DNA of 64,000 nt from Salinisphaera sp. LB1 (GCF_003177035.1 NZ_CP029488.1:558001-622000), one strand, 5' to 3'; positions 1 to 9,646 are shown, counted from the stretch's first letter. Program-made: numbers and translations. The notes: a model not told the origin generated them from the sequence alone.

Positions 1-306
1 ATCGAGCGGACCCATCACCTGACCCTGAAAACCGTGGATCACACGCCGGCCCACGTAGGCGACCAGCGCCACGCTGCGCGTCGCGCCCGGCTCGAAGCGG
101 ATCGCCGTGCCTGCCGGCACATCGAGTCGAAAACCGCGGGCGGCGGCCCGATCGAACGCCAGCGCCGGATTGGTTTCGGCGAAATGATAATGCGAGCCGA
201 CCTGCACCGGACGATCGCCGGTATTGGCGACCTCGATCGTGCGCCGCTCACGCCCCGCGTTGATTTCGATCTCGCCCTCAGCGGGCAGAATTTCGCCTGG
301 AATCAT
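1..306 (-). CDS. ureB: Urease beta subunit UreB, 3' end cut by window edge
   Basis: Structural subunit of the nickel urease that hydrolyses urea to ammonia and CO2 in the cytoplasm. The visible 102 residues start MIPGEILP and run through the family pattern of an N-terminal beta strand, a [10 protein letters not shown] block near residue 37 and a [12 protein letters not shown] block near residue 85. UreB is usually just over 100 residues, so almost all of it is here, but no stop codon is reached at the window edge. It starts 7 nt after the ureA stop, in a ureD-ureA-ureB operon; ureC and the metallochaperone genes presumably lie beyond the left edge. No other identity is plausible. Confidence 0.93.
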   Translation of the reverse strand, partial: MIPGEILPAEGEIEINAGRERRTIEVANTGDRPVQVGSHYHFAETNPALAFDRAAARGFRLDVPAGTAIRFEPGATRSVALVAYVGRRVIHGFQGQVMGPLD

Positions 307-313
307 GGCTACC

Positions 314-616
314 TCAGACAATCGGATCGTGGACGGTGACAAGCTTGGTGCCATCAATGAACGTCGCCTCGACCTGGACCTCGGTCAGCATTTCCGGCAC
401 GCCATCCATGACGTCCTCGCGCGTGAGCAGTGTCCGGCCGTAGTCCATCATCTCGGCCACCGAACGGCCTTCGCGGGCGCCTTCCATCAACGCCGAGGCA
501 ATGAATGCCATCGCCTCGGGATAATTGAGCTTCAAGCCACGCTCCCGACGCCGCTCGGCGAGCAGCCCGGCCGAGAAGATCAGCAGTTTGTCTTTTTCGC
601 GCGGCGTGAGATCCAT
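314..616 (-). CDS. ureA: Urease gamma subunit UreA
   Basis: Smallest structural subunit of urease, 100 residues, the usual full length. It starts [12 protein letters not shown], contains [10 protein letters not shown] at residues 31-40 and ends T-VHDPI, all typical of UreA. It sits between ureD (164 nt upstream, no gene in the gap) and ureB (7 nt downstream) and is very likely co-transcribed with them. Enzyme assembly needs UreABC plus the accessory proteins UreD, E, F and G, of which only UreD is in view. Confidence 0.97.
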   Translation of the reverse strand: MDLTPREKDKLLIFSAGLLAERRRERGLKLNYPEAMAFIASALMEGAREGRSVAEMMDYGRTLLTREDVMDGVPEMLTEVQVEATFIDGTKLVTVHDPIV

Positions 617-780
617 GACGCATTCTCTAATTCAGTGGCGACCGGGCCGGTCTGAAAATCGATACGCGGCGTGCCGGTTCGCCAATACCTGCGACGGCGA
701 CCGGCAATGCCGGCCATCAAGACACGCCACGAGGCCGCGGCCCAGGAACAACGCGTTGGCGATAGCCCGGAGCGCGGCCC

Positions 781-1683
781 CTAAGTCGCCCAGATACGGG
801 GCGCAACAGCCGGTTTATCCAATATCGACGGCCGCAGAGATTCCCACAACCGGCGTAACGGCGTATGTAACAACCGTGCTTCGCGCCCGGTCACGCGCAC
901 GAGCAACAGACCGTCCACCACCGACACGCCACTACCGATCCGGTATTCGGCAAGCCGCCGACGCAACTCGTTCGTCGTCGTCGCATCGAACCCTTCCGGT
1001 TGATAAGCAACGAGCGTGCCGACCGCCCGCGCGCCGTTGAGCCCCCAGGGCGCGTTCTGGAACGGCGACTGGCTGGCGCCCGGCACGACTGTGCGTTCGT
1101 GCCAACGCAAGCGATTGCCGACCCGTACGCACCATCGGCCGTCGTAGTGTCCGCTATCGAATGCTTCGTGCGCAGCCGGCCGGCCGAGTGTCCAGATATC
1201 CCAGGCGATAGCGCGCGCATCCGAGGCGAGATCGAGATCCAGCGAGGTCAGCGCCTGGGTCCCGTCGAACACGATGGTTTCCTGGGGCAGCCACTCCAGC
1301 CGCGCCCCGGCACCGACCGACAGGCAAACACCCTGTCGGCTGGCACGCGCGGGAGCCCGGTACAGCTTGGCCGCCGACGGCGTGGTGATCAGCGCCTGCG
1401 CGCGCGATTCGAGCTGGATGTCGAAATCGATTTCATCGCCCTGAACCACGCCGCCCGGCGGGTGCAGCAGCATGACATGCGCGGTGCCGTCACGCTCGGG
1501 GTACAGTAACCGCTGCACATAAACCGGCCCGCGATGACGCCGGCGCGTGGCCACGCTGCGTTCGCCGCGACGGGCAATGGCAAGATCGAGTCGCGCCTTC
1601 CAGCCGTCTGCAGAGCGCGAACGGTCCGCGGCGATATCAGGGCACAAGACGATCGATGACTCCGGGCACGGTTCGAAGATCAT
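781..1683 (-). CDS. ureD: Urease accessory protein UreD
   Basis: Chaperone that binds apo-urease and, with UreF and UreG, inserts nickel into the active site. The 300-residue length fits. Family hallmarks are visible: GPVYVQRLLYPE near residue 52, HPPGGVVQGD near 74, TTPSAAKLYRA near 99 and the WLPQETIVFDG segment near 130. The ATG at 1683 is preceded only by a weak AGAAG, so a slightly different start is possible. It is the first gene of the leftward urease operon. The 124 nt upstream is non-coding and faces the end of the EF-hand gene. Confidence 0.95.
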   Translation of the reverse strand: MIFEPCPESSIVLCPDIAADRSRSADGWKARLDLAIARRGERSVATRRRHRGPVYVQRLLYPERDGTAHVMLLHPPGGVVQGDEIDFDIQLESRAQALITTPSAAKLYRAPARASRQGVCLSVGAGARLEWLPQETIVFDGTQALTSLDLDLASDARAIAWDIWTLGRPAAHEAFDSGHYDGRWCVRVGNRLRWHERTVVPGASQSPFQNAPWGLNGARAVGTLVAYQPEGFDATTTNELRRRLAEYRIGSGVSVVDGLLLVRVTGREARLLHTPLRRLWESLRPSILDKPAVAPRIWAT

Positions 1684-1807
1684 CTTCTACACAAAATAAA
1701 ACCGGCCGCCAAGCCCCGATCGACGGATCGACCCCGGGCCCGCGACCGGCCCGACCCGTGCCAAGGCCCGACACGGGGCCGTTATCATAGCCGTCCGACG
1801 GATTCGG

Positions 1808-2404
1808 CTATTGCGATCCAGGGCCTGTACCACCATGCGCGCCATTACCCGACATGGTGTTGCCCGAGCTTTGCATGTTGTTGCGCATCGGCGACGCCGT
1901 ATTGCTCATCGACTGGCCCGTCGATTGCATGCTCTGCTGTGCGCCGTTCATGGCGTCTCCAGCTTTCTGTGTCGTCTTGGGCAGCTTCCGCTTGCTGCCG
2001 TTCTTCATGACGATATAGGTCTGGCCACCGGAAACCGCCGGCCCGGCCGTGCCGCCGTGGGCCGCCTGCATACCCGCCTCGAATTGCTTGAGGGTGATGC
2101 CACCAGCGCTCACATCGCTTTTCTTGGCCCGCGGGTCGCTCTTGATCGACGCGTTGGTATCCATTGAGTCATAAAGTTTGGCCACGGTCGGATTGGCCTG
2201 TGCCTCGCTCCGGCTGAGCACACCGTTATTGTTGGTATCGAGCTTGTGAAACTCGGCCGCCAACGAGGCACGGCTCGACGTACTGCCGGCCTGAGCGGCA
2301 CCCGCACTCGCGCCTGTATTGCCGGAAGCACCCATGCCGGAGGCGGCAAGAGCCGAGCCCGTGACAATGGCCAGACCGAAGGCAATCGCGGTTTTTTTCA
2401 ACAT
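1808..2404 (-). CDS. Secreted EF-hand protein with low-complexity tail
   Basis: 198 residues. A cleavable signal peptide is clear (MLKKTAIAFGLAIVTGSALAA, residues 1-21, AXA-type site), so the product is exported. One canonical EF-hand calcium loop, DTNNNGVLSRSE, lies near residues 56-67. A second possible loop around DSMDTNASI at 79-87 is imperfect. Residues 105-140 contain a short GGQTYIVMKNGSKRKLP stretch, and the last 50 residues are rich in Ser, Asn, Gln, Gly and Met (repeated QSM/SGN units), probably disordered. A good Shine-Dalgarno AGGA sits 7 nt before the ATG. Function is unknown; a periplasmic or surface calcium binder is inference. It appears monocistronic, between ureD and tatC. 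Confidence 0.8.
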   Translation of the reverse strand: MLKKTAIAFGLAIVTGSALAASGMGASGNTGASAGAAQAGSTSSRASLAAEFHKLDTNNNGVLSRSEAQANPTVAKLYDSMDTNASIKSDPRAKKSDVSAGGITLKQFEAGMQAAHGGTAGPAVSGGQTYIVMKNGSKRKLPKTTQKAGDAMNGAQQSMQSTGQSMSNTASPMRNNMQSSGNTMSGNGAHGGTGPGSQ

Positions 2405-2504
2405 CGTGGTGTCCTACTGCGTTGTAAGAAACACCCCGACGCTACGTCCGGCCCATTAATTCGGCCTGAATTTTGCGCGCCCGCGCCCTTGCGGGCGCAT
2501 CAGG

Positions 2505-3269
2505 TCAGCCGGTTTCCTGCTCGCGCTCGCGGTCGCGTGCGCCCGGTGCGAACATGCGCGCCGTGAACAGCCCGACCTCATACAACAGGTAGATGGGGAC
2601 GGCGAGCAAGGTCTGCGATATGACGTCCGGCGGCGTGAGCAGCATGCCGGCGGCGAACGCGGCAACCAGCACGTAAGGCCGATAGCCGCCGAGCTGCTTG
2701 GGTGTGACGAAACCGGCCCAGACGATCAGGAAGATGGCGACAGGCAGCTCGAAGGCGATGCCAAACGCCATGAACATTTTCAGCACGAAGTCGAGATAGT
2801 TGGAAATGTCGGTCATCACGGTCACGCCGGCCGGCGCCACCGATACGAAAAAACCGAACACGATGGGAAAGATGACGTAATACGCGAACGCCATACCCAG
2901 ATAGAACAACAACGTGCTGGAAACCAGCAACGGCGTGACGAGCCGGCGTTCGGCCATGTACAGGCCCGGCGCCACGAACATCCACACCTGGTACAGCGTC
3001 CACGGCAGCGAGACCGCGAACGCAACCATCAGCGAGAGTTTCATCGGCACCAGGAACGGCGCCGTGACCCCGGTGGCGATCAGGCTGCTGTGGTTCGGCA
3101 TGTGCACCAACAGCGGGCCCGACAGGTAGGTGAACAACGGACGGGAAAAATAGAAACAGGGCAGAAACACCACGACGATGCCGAGCGCAATGCGGATCAC
3201 CCGCGTGCGCAACTCAAAAAGATGCGCCATCAGGGGCTGTTCGTTGTCGTCGATCTCGTCGTCGCTCAC
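2505..3269 (-). CDS. tatC: Twin-arginine translocase subunit TatC
   Basis: Polytopic inner-membrane protein that recognises twin-arginine signal peptides of folded substrates. It has 254 residues and about six hydrophobic segments, an N-terminal MAHLFELRTRVIR motif (family consensus HLxELRxR), an FF-SVAPAGVTVMTDISNYLDF region with the conserved periplasmic loop, and LPV-IF followed by KQLGGYRPYVLVAAF. The start is GTG, overlapping the tatB stop by 4 nt (GTGA), which indicates translational coupling. It is last in hisI-hisE-tatA-tatB-tatC, an order seen in several gammaproteobacteria. Confidence 0.97.
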   Translation of the reverse strand: MSDDEIDDNEQPLMAHLFELRTRVIRIALGIVVVFLPCFYFSRPLFTYLSGPLLVHMPNHSSLIATGVTAPFLVPMKLSLMVAFAVSLPWTLYQVWMFVAPGLYMAERRLVTPLLVSSTLLFYLGMAFAYYVIFPIVFGFFVSVAPAGVTVMTDISNYLDFVLKMFMAFGIAFELPVAIFLIVWAGFVTPKQLGGYRPYVLVAAFAAGMLLTPPDVISQTLLAVPIYLLYEVGLFTARMFAPGARDREREQETG

Positions 3270-3724
3270 GGGCGATTCTCGTTGTGTGTTTGCGTTGTGG
3301 TGGCCGAGGCATCGGCCTTGTCGGCCTCGTCATCGGACGCCGCCGCGGTGGATTCGTCCGAGGCCACGGACGCCGCGTCATCCGCGGCCAGCCGGGTCGG
3401 GGTGTTCTCCTCGGCGGACGCATGCCGGTGGGGCTCCGCTTTGCCCTCGACCGACTCCATGAACGGGCTGACGGCGCGCTCGGTGCTCGAACGAAATTCC
3501 TGCGTCTCGGCCTCAATCTGCTCGCGCGCACGTCGAACATCCCGGCGGATGTCTTCGGTGGCGACTTCGTTCTCGAGCTCGGTGGTCAACGCGTTGACGT
3601 AATGGCGCGCCCGACCCGCCCAGCGCCCGAGGGTACGGGCGACCACGGGCAGACGCTCGGGACCGAGCACGATCAACCCGATCACGCCGAGAACCGCCAG
3701 CTCCCAGAAACCGATGTCGAACAT
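3266..3724 (-). CDS. tatB: Twin-arginine translocase subunit TatB
   Basis: Single-span membrane protein that pairs with TatC in the receptor complex. Residues 1-20 (MFDIGFWELAVLGVIGLIVL) form the short transmembrane helix, followed at once by the conserved GPERLP hinge and an amphipathic helix. The Glu near residue 8 is characteristic of TatB rather than TatA. The rest (to 152) is a charged coiled region and an Asp/Ala/Ser-rich disordered tail, which varies in the family. It lies 14 nt after tatA and overlaps tatC by 4 nt. Confidence 0.96.
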   Translation of the reverse strand: MFDIGFWELAVLGVIGLIVLGPERLPVVARTLGRWAGRARHYVNALTTELENEVATEDIRRDVRRAREQIEAETQEFRSSTERAVSPFMESVEGKAEPHRHASAEENTPTRLAADDAASVASDESTAAASDDEADKADASATTTQTHNENRP

Positions 3725-3738
3725 GACGTGTATCCGCC

Positions 3739-4017
3739 CTAGTCGCGACGGTTGGCGCTATCGTTCTCGGCGCCGGTTTCGTGGCTGTGGTTGTGGTTGT
3801 CGCCGTGGCTCGACGCATCCTCGCGACGCGCGTGATCCACGACCTTCGGATCCTTGTCGGATTCGCGCTGCTCGTCGTCGTCCTTCATGGCCGAGCGGAA
3901 GCCCTTGAGCGCATTGCCCAGATCCGGCCCGAGATTGCGCAGCCGCTTCGACCCGAAGACGAGCAGCACGATGACCAGAAGGATGAGCAGCTGCCAGATA
4001 CTGATACCGGAAAGCAT
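3739..4017 (-). CDS. tatA: Twin-arginine translocase subunit TatA
   Basis: Pore-forming or membrane-weakening Tat component. It has 92 residues: an N-terminal helix [17 protein letters not shown], then the conserved FG-KRLRNLG hinge and amphipathic helix [12 protein letters not shown], then an acidic, His/Asn-rich tail. The FG dipeptide and the absence of the TatB Glu in the helix assign it to TatA. It sits 15 nt downstream of hisE, so the tat genes are probably read with hisIE. Confidence 0.96.
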   Translation of the reverse strand: MLSGISIWQLLILLVIVLLVFGSKRLRNLGPDLGNALKGFRSAMKDDDEQRESDKDPKVVDHARREDASSHGDNHNHSHETGAENDSANRRD

Positions 4018-4032
4018 ATAAACCTCTTCGTG

Positions 4033-4389
4033 TTAGGCGTTGTCCCCGCCCTGTGTGCCACGGGCGGCTTTTTCCTCGTGGCCCGATACGCCGAAGCGCC
4101 GGGCCAGTTCATTACGTACCGCCGTGGAATCCAGCCCTCGCGACTGGAGCAGAACCATGCAGTGAAACCACAGGTCGGCGACCTCATGCACGACATGCGA
4201 ATCGTCATCACCCTGCGCGGCCTCGATGACTTCGGCGGCCTCCTCGTCGATCTTCGCGCTGATCGCGGCCACACCGCCAGCATACAGCGAGGCGGTGTAA
4301 CTATGCGCGGGATCTGATATGCGACGTTTGGCCAACGCGGCGTCAAGCGCCCTGAATACGTCGGGATCGGCGGGGGCGGAATTACTCAT
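4033..4389 (-). CDS. hisE: Phosphoribosyl-ATP pyrophosphatase HisE
   Basis: Second step of histidine synthesis: hydrolysis of phosphoribosyl-ATP to phosphoribosyl-AMP and pyrophosphate. It is a 118-residue all-alpha MazG-like protein. The metal-binding pattern is present: KIDEEAAEVIEAAQ near residues 44-57 and EVADLWFHCMVLL near 68-80. The start (MSNSAPAD) lies inside the 3' end of hisI with an 8-nt overlap. The two activities are separate genes here, not a HisIE fusion as in enterobacteria. Confidence 0.95.
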   Translation of the reverse strand: MSNSAPADPDVFRALDAALAKRRISDPAHSYTASLYAGGVAAISAKIDEEAAEVIEAAQGDDDSHVVHEVADLWFHCMVLLQSRGLDSTAVRNELARRFGVSGHEEKAARGTQGGDNA

Positions 4390-4789
4390 GTAGACCATAC
4401 ATTCGCTGGGGATCCTTGAGCACGGGATCGTGGGTGACCCAAGTCTCGCCGTCCAGGATCTGGAAGAAACAGGACTCGCGGCCGGTGTGACAAGCCACGC
4501 CGCCGATCTGCTCGACGCGCAGAAGCAGGGCATCGTTGTCGCAGTCCAGCGCAATCTCGACGATACGCTGAAGATTGCCGGAGGTCTCGCCCTTGCGCCA
4601 CAGCGCCGCGCGAGAGCGCGACCAGTAAGTGGCATAACCGGATGCCACAGTCGCGGCGAGCGCGTCGCGGTTCATCCAGGCCAGCGTCAGCACGCGCCCG
4701 CTGTCAACCGACTGCGTGATTACCGGCGCCAGCCCCCGCTCATCCCAATCGACCACCGAAAGCCAGTCGTTTGCCGCGCTCGAAGCCAT
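4382..4789 (-). CDS. hisI: Phosphoribosyl-AMP cyclohydrolase HisI
   Basis: Third step of histidine synthesis: opens the purine ring of phosphoribosyl-AMP. The zinc and magnesium ligand segments are visible: [15 protein letters not shown] near residues 85-99 and a [14 protein letters not shown] block near 101-114, plus the [15 protein letters not shown] motif. I chose the ATG at 4789 (MASSAAND) because GGAG lies 7 nt before it; an upstream in-frame ATG at 4801 has no such site. It is the first gene of the leftward hisIE-tat operon, 215 nt from the divergent trkA start. Confidence 0.95.
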   Translation of the reverse strand: MASSAANDWLSVVDWDERGLAPVITQSVDSGRVLTLAWMNRDALAATVASGYATYWSRSRAALWRKGETSGNLQRIVEIALDCDNDALLLRVEQIGGVACHTGRESCFFQILDGETWVTHDPVLKDPQRMYGLHE

Positions 4790-5004
4790 GCGGAACTCCA
4801 TATTGTCATGCCGTTGCGCCGTATCGTAGAGCCTGTGGCCGTTTCATACGAGGCCCGCGCCAGCGCGGCCGAATCCCGGGCGTCGATGCCGGTGTCGCAT
4901 GCCGCTGCCGCGGCCGTGCGTGCGCGAACGCAACCCAATCGGGCGGCCGGGCCGCACGCTCGCGCTGTTGCAACCTCCGCGGGCGCAATCTAATGTTGCC
5001 GCGC

Positions 5005-6384
5005 ATGAAGATCATCATCCTGGGGGCGGGCGAGGTCGGCGCCACACTCGCCGAGAATCTCGCCCATGAATCGAACGACGTCACCGTCGTCGATATCAAC
5101 GAATCGCTGCTGCGTCCGTTACAGGATCGGCTCGACATCCGGGCCGTGCACGGCTATGCGGCGCACCCGGCGGTTCTGCGCGATGCGGGCGCGAACGACG
5201 CCGACATGATTATCGCCGTTACCGCGGTCGACGAAATCAACATGATCGCCTGCCAGATCGCCTACACCCTGTTTCATACGCCGACCAAGATCGCGCGGAT
5301 CCGGTCGTCGGAATATCTGGTGGAGGGGCGGTTGTTCCATCAGGACGCGATCCCGATCGACATGTCGATCAGCCCGGAACAGCTGGTGACCGACTACATC
5401 AAGCGCCTGATCCAGTATCCCGGCGCGCTGCAGGTAGTGGATTTCGCCGAGGGCCGGGTCCAGGTCGTAGGCGTGAAGGCCTATTACGGCGGGCCGCTGG
5501 TCGGCAACGAACTCAAGGCGCTGCGCCAGCACATACCCAACGTGGACACCCGCGTGGTGGCGATCTATCGCCGCGGCAAGCCCTTGATTCCCGAAGGCGA
5601 TACCATCGTCGAGGCCGATGACGAGGTGTTCTTCGTGGCCGCCCGGCGCGACATCAAGCAGGTGATCGGCGAACTGCGCAAGATCGATCGTCCGGTCAAG
5701 CGCGTGATGCTGGCCGGAGGTGGCAATATCGGCACGCGACTGGCGCTGGCATTGGAGAACCAGTGCCAGGTCAAGGTGATCGAACACAATCCCGAACGGG
5801 CGGGCTGGTTGTCGGAGCGTGTGAATCGCTCGATCGTGCTCAAGGGCGACGCCGCCAACGAGGCGCTGCTGCGTGAAGAGAACATCGAGTCGGTCGATGT
5901 GTTCTGCTCGGTCACCGACGACGACGAAGCCAACATTCTGTCGGCGATGCTGGCCAAGCGGCTGGGCGCGCGCAAGGCCATGTCGCTGATCAACCGGCTG
6001 GCGTATGTCGACCTGATCGAATCCTCCGGCACCCAGATCGATATCGCCATTTCGCCCAAGCAATCGACCATTTCGGCGCTGCTGGCGCACGTCCGCCGCG
6101 GCGACGTGGTGCGGGCGCATACGCTGCGCCGCGGCGCGGCCGAGGCGATTGAGGCGATTGCGCACGGCGAACGCTCCAACTCGCGGGTGGTCGGCCGGCG
6201 CATTGACGAGATCAAGCTGCCGCCCGGCGCATCCATCGGTGCGGTCGCCCGCGGCGACGATGTCCTCATCGCGCATCACGACACGGTGATCGAATCCGGC
6301 GACCACGTCATGATCTTCATCATCGACAAGAAATACACCGCCGAAGTCGAGCAGCTGTTCCAGGTCGGCGTGTCCTACGTCTAG
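5005..6384 (+). CDS. trkA: Trk potassium uptake regulatory subunit TrkA
   Basis: Cytoplasmic NAD-binding gating subunit of the Trk potassium system. It has 459 residues, matching the usual length, with two tandem RCK modules: Rossmann glycine motif ILGAGEVG at residues 4-11 and MLAGGGNIG near 235, each followed by a TrkA-C domain (around 150-225 and 375-455). The MKIIIL start at 5005 gives the standard N-terminus. A TAATGT hexamer at 4991-4996 ends 8 nt before this ATG. trkH follows after 9 nt, so the two are co-transcribed. Confidence 0.97.
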   Translation: MKIIILGAGEVGATLAENLAHESNDVTVVDINESLLRPLQDRLDIRAVHGYAAHPAVLRDAGANDADMIIAVTAVDEINMIACQIAYTLFHTPTKIARIRSSEYLVEGRLFHQDAIPIDMSISPEQLVTDYIKRLIQYPGALQVVDFAEGRVQVVGVKAYYGGPLVGNELKALRQHIPNVDTRVVAIYRRGKPLIPEGDTIVEADDEVFFVAARRDIKQVIGELRKIDRPVKRVMLAGGGNIGTRLALALENQCQVKVIEHNPERAGWLSERVNRSIVLKGDAANEALLREENIESVDVFCSVTDDDEANILSAMLAKRLGARKAMSLINRLAYVDLIESSGTQIDIAISPKQSTISALLAHVRRGDVVRAHTLRRGAAEAIEAIAHGERSNSRVVGRRIDEIKLPPGASIGAVARGDDVLIAHHDTVIESGDHVMIFIIDKKYTAEVEQLFQVGVSYV

Positions 6385-6393
6385 CCCCGGCTG

Positions 6394-7878
6394 ATGCTCA
6401 CTTCCATCATTCAGGGGCGGCTGAACTATTATTACGCGGTGGTCCAGCGTGTGCTGGGGCTGCTGCTGATGATCTTCTCGGTTTCCATGCTGGCGCCGAT
6501 CGTGGTTGCGCTGATCTACGGCGACGGCGAGATCGAGGCCTTTGCCATCGGCTTTGCCATCACCCTGGCGACCGGGTTACTCGCCTGGTTGCCAAGCCGG
6601 CATGTCCAGCGTGAACTCAAGATTCGCGACGGTTTCCTGGTGGTCGTGCTGTTCTGGATGGTGCTGAGCCTGTTCGGCGCCATCCCGTTGTGGTTGGCCA
6701 CCCGGCCCGACATGAACTTCACCGACGCCGCCTTCGAGTCGGTCTCGGGGCTGACCACGACCGGGGCGACGGTGCTCACCGGCCTGGATACCCTGCCCCA
6801 CGCCATCCTGTTCTGGCGCGTGCTGCTGCACTGGATGGGCGGCATGGGCATCATCGTGCTGGCGGTCGCCGTGCTGCCCATGCTGGGCGTTGGCGGCATG
6901 CAGCTGTATCGCGCCGAGACACCGGGCCCGATCAAGGACGCCAAACTCACGCCGCGCATCCGCGAGACCGCCAAGGCGCTGTGGTACGTCTATGTATCGC
7001 TGACCCTGTTTTGCGCCCTGCTGTTCTGGGCCGCGGGCACCACCCCGTTCGATGCCATCAGCGATGCGTTTTCTTCGATCGCAACCGGCGGCTTCTCCAA
7101 CCACGATTTATCGCTCGGTTACCACGACAACCCCATCATCGAACTGGCCGCCTGTGTTTCGATGCTCATTGGTGCGATCAGCTTCGGCATGCATTTCTCG
7201 ATCTGGCGCAGCGCCAATCTGCTGGGCTACTGGCGCGACTCGGAAACCCGCACGTTCCTGATCATGGTCGTTGCCGCGACCGCGGTGACCGCGATCGTGC
7301 TGCTGGTCTCGGGCACCTATGTCGACGCCCCCGATGCCGTGATCAAGGCGCTGTTTCAGGTGCTGTCGATCGGCACCACCACCGGCTTCACCACCACCGA
7401 CTACACCATCTGGCCCAGCTTTATTCCCATGTTTCTGCTGCTGGGCGGTTTCATTGGCGGCTGTGCCGGTTCCACCACGGGCGGCATGAAGACGGTTCGC
7501 TTCATCCTGCTGGCCAAGCAGGGCACCCGCGAGATCAGCCGCCTGGTCCATCCCAACGCCGAGATTCCCATCAAGATGGGGGGCAAGGTCATTCCCGATC
7601 GTGTCGTGCACGCCGTCTGGGGCTTCTTCTCGGTCTACGTGACCGTATTCGCGCTGATGTTTCTCATTCTGCTCGCCACCGGGCTCAACGAGCTGACGTC
7701 GTTCTCTGCGGTGGCCGCCACCATCAACAACGTGGGCCCCGGCCTGGGCTCGGTGGCCTCCAACATGGCCGGCATTCCCACGCTCGCCAAGTGGGTGCTG
7801 TGCCTGTCCATGCTACTGGGCCGCCTGGAAGTGTTCACGCTACTGGTGATCCTCACCCCGGCTTTCTGGCGTCGCTGA
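6394..7878 (+). CDS. trkH: Trk potassium transporter membrane subunit TrkH
   Basis: Potassium-translocating subunit of the Trk system, 494 residues with many membrane spans. The four selectivity-filter repeats typical of the superfamily can be seen: SGLTTTGATVL near 112, SSIATGGFSNHD near 225, IGTTTGFTTTDY near 325 and a degenerate fourth AATINNVGPGLG near 438. The GGCAGSTTGGMK segment near 355 is also conserved. With trkA it gives constitutive potassium uptake, a first response to osmotic upshift. Confidence 0.97.
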   Translation: MLTSIIQGRLNYYYAVVQRVLGLLLMIFSVSMLAPIVVALIYGDGEIEAFAIGFAITLATGLLAWLPSRHVQRELKIRDGFLVVVLFWMVLSLFGAIPLWLATRPDMNFTDAAFESVSGLTTTGATVLTGLDTLPHAILFWRVLLHWMGGMGIIVLAVAVLPMLGVGGMQLYRAETPGPIKDAKLTPRIRETAKALWYVYVSLTLFCALLFWAAGTTPFDAISDAFSSIATGGFSNHDLSLGYHDNPIIELAACVSMLIGAISFGMHFSIWRSANLLGYWRDSETRTFLIMVVAATAVTAIVLLVSGTYVDAPDAVIKALFQVLSIGTTTGFTTTDYTIWPSFIPMFLLLGGFIGGCAGSTTGGMKTVRFILLAKQGTREISRLVHPNAEIPIKMGGKVIPDRVVHAVWGFFSVYVTVFALMFLILLATGLNELTSFSAVAATINNVGPGLGSVASNMAGIPTLAKWVLCLSMLLGRLEVFTLLVILTPAFWRR

Positions 7879-7914
7879 CCCGGGCGCGCCTGACAGGCCC
7901 GCCCGGCCTTTCGG

Positions 7915-7920
7915 TACAAT
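7915..7920 (+). promoter_or_regulatory. -10-like TACAAT immediately upstream of the TPR gene
   Basis: TACAAT followed by 7 nt and then the ATG at 7928. A transcript starting 6-8 nt after this hexamer would begin at or within one base of the start codon. A CTGACA (7890-7895) could serve as -35, but the 19-nt spacer is long. Confidence 0.4.
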
Positions 7921-7927
7921 CGGCGCC

Positions 7928-8248
7928 ATGACGATGCAGGATCGACTCCAGGCCATGATCGACGCCGGACAGGACGCGCCCCTGGCGCGGTTCACGCTGG
8001 GCGAATTGTTGTACAAGAACGGCGAGCTCGAGACCGCCTGCACGCACCTGGCCGAGGCCGTGCGTCAGGATCCCGAGTATTCGGCCGCCTGGCGGCTGTA
8101 CGGCCGTGTTCTGCTGGACGCGGACCGGGTGCATGCCGCGATCGATGCGCTGGAGCGCGGCGTCGAAGTCGCCGAGCGACGCGGCGACAACCAGGCAGCC
8201 AAGGAAATGCAGGTGTTTCTCAAGCGCGCGCGACGCGCGCAGAACTAG
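7928..8248 (+). CDS. Small TPR-repeat protein
   Basis: 106 residues, all helical, with roughly two tetratricopeptide repeats (around 20-53 and 54-87; ARFTLGELLYKNGELETA and YSAAWRLYGRVLLDAD resemble TPR helices). No signal peptide is visible, so the protein is probably a cytoplasmic scaffold. The gene lies between trkH (49 nt upstream) and the homoserine kinase (10 nt downstream). A TACAAT hexamer ends 7 nt before the ATG with no Shine-Dalgarno sequence, so it may be read as a leaderless message. The partner is unknown. Confidence 0.7.
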   Translation: MTMQDRLQAMIDAGQDAPLARFTLGELLYKNGELETACTHLAEAVRQDPEYSAAWRLYGRVLLDADRVHAAIDALERGVEVAERRGDNQAAKEMQVFLKRARRAQN

Positions 8249-8258
8249 GCGCTGGCGC

Positions 8259-9212
8259 ATGTCTGTTTACACCCGCGTCGAGGCCGACGATCTGCGTGCG
8301 CTGCTCGCTGACTATGCCGTCGGCGAACTCGAGGACTTCAGCGGCATTTCCGCCGGCATCACCAACACCAACTACTTTGTCGACACCACCCTCGGCCGCT
8401 GGGTGTTGACGCTGTTCGAGCAGGTCGACGAATCCGAGCTGCCGTTCTTCATGCAGCTCATGGATCATCTGGCCGGCCATGGCGTGCCCTGCGCGCATCC
8501 GGTCGCCCGCAACGACGGCGGCTTCCTGAGCCGGGTGCGCGGCCGCCCGGCCGCCCTGGTCTACCGTTTGCACGGCGCCAGCGTGGAATCGCCCGGCGCC
8601 GAACATTGTCGCTCGCTGGGCGGCGTGGTCGCCGAGATGCATCGCGCGGTGGCCAGCTTTACCCCGGTGCAGGGCAACGCGCGCAGCCTCGAGTGGATCG
8701 CGGCCGCCGCCGAACGGCTCAACGGCGTCATGGCAGCCGAGGAACATGCGCTACTGGCCGACGAGATCGCCTTCCAGCAGCGCGCCGCCCGCACGCTCTA
8801 CGCCGACCTGCCGGCCGCGGTCGTGCATGCCGACCTGTTCCGCGACAACGTCCTGTTCGACCAGTCCCGCGTGTCGGGGCTGATCGATTTCTACTATGCC
8901 TGCCACGACTACCTGCTGTTCGATCTCGCCATCATCTGCAACGACTGGGCCTTCGACGACGACGAACGCTACGACCCGACGCAATGGCAGGCATTCATGC
9001 GCGCGTATGGCCGCCGGCGCGCGCCGGACGAGGCCGAACACGCCGCCTGGCCAGCCATGCTGCGTGCCGCCGCCCTGCGTTTCTGGGCCTCGCGCCTGAT
9101 CGACGCGCATTTTCCGATGAGCGGCGAAGTCGTGCACATCAAGGACCCGGCACCGTTCAAACGCCTGCTGCTTGCCCACCGCGCCGCAGCACCCGCGCTG
9201 ATACCGCAATGA
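8259..9212 (+). CDS. thrB: Homoserine kinase, phosphotransferase (ThrB2) type
   Basis: Phosphorylates L-homoserine on the way to threonine. The 317 residues have the aminoglycoside-phosphotransferase fold: [14 protein letters not shown] near residues 29-42 (substrate/ATP loop of this subfamily), catalytic loop [14 protein letters not shown] near 188-201, and metal-binding [10 protein letters not shown] near 207-216 in place of the usual IDWE. This is the kinase type found in Pseudomonas rather than the GHMP ThrB of enterobacteria. The stop overlaps the dtd start (ATGA). Other APH-fold kinases cannot be fully excluded without a tree. Confidence 0.85.
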   Translation: MSVYTRVEADDLRALLADYAVGELEDFSGISAGITNTNYFVDTTLGRWVLTLFEQVDESELPFFMQLMDHLAGHGVPCAHPVARNDGGFLSRVRGRPAALVYRLHGASVESPGAEHCRSLGGVVAEMHRAVASFTPVQGNARSLEWIAAAAERLNGVMAAEEHALLADEIAFQQRAARTLYADLPAAVVHADLFRDNVLFDQSRVSGLIDFYYACHDYLLFDLAIICNDWAFDDDERYDPTQWQAFMRAYGRRRAPDEAEHAAWPAMLRAAALRFWASRLIDAHFPMSGEVVHIKDPAPFKRLLLAHRAAAPALIPQ

Positions 9213-9646
9213 TCGCGCTCATCCAGCGTGTCACCCGGGCTTCGGTGACGGTGGCCGGCGAGCGCATCGCGGCCATCGACGCCGGCGTGCTGGCGTTGGT
9301 GGCCGCCGAGCCGGACGACACCGAGGCGCGCGCGCAACGCCTGGCCGAACGGGTGCTGGCCTACCGCATCTTCGTTGACGACGAGGGGCGCATGAATCAC
9401 GGCGCGATCAGCGCGAACAAGGCGGTGCTGGCCGTGCCGCAATTCACTCTGGCCGCGGATACCCGTCGCGGCAATCGGCCCGGTTTTTCCACCGCCTGTC
9501 CGCCGGAGCGCGCCGAACCACTGTTCGATCATTTCGCCTCGGCGCTGGTCGCGCGCCACGCGCCGATCGCCACGGGTCGATTCGGTGCCGACATGCAGGT
9601 CGAGCTGGTCAACGACGGCCCCGTGACCTTCTGGCTGACGGCCTGA
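9209..9646 (+). CDS. dtd: D-aminoacyl-tRNA deacylase
   Basis: Proofreading enzyme that frees D-amino acids (and glycine from tRNA-Ala) from mischarged tRNAs. It is a 145-residue full-length protein starting [15 protein letters not shown]. It carries the SQFTLA-type motif as [18 protein letters not shown] near residues 76-93 (the usual Ser is Pro here) and the cross-subunit motif as NDGPVTFWL near 135-143 (consensus NxGPVT). Its ATG overlaps the kinase stop by 4 nt, so translation is coupled. Confidence 0.95.
   Translation: MIALIQRVTRASVTVAGERIAAIDAGVLALVAAEPDDTEARAQRLAERVLAYRIFVDDEGRMNHGAISANKAVLAVPQFTLAADTRRGNRPGFSTACPPERAEPLFDHFASALVARHAPIATGRFGADMQVELVNDGPVTFWLTA

Noticed and set aside
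617-780. Possible small gene between ureD and ureA
   Set aside because: No frame with a start, ribosome site or protein-like composition on either strand.
5119-6306. 395-codon minus-strand frame opposite trkA
   Set aside because: Shadow of trkA with the same antisense composition; trkA is unambiguous.
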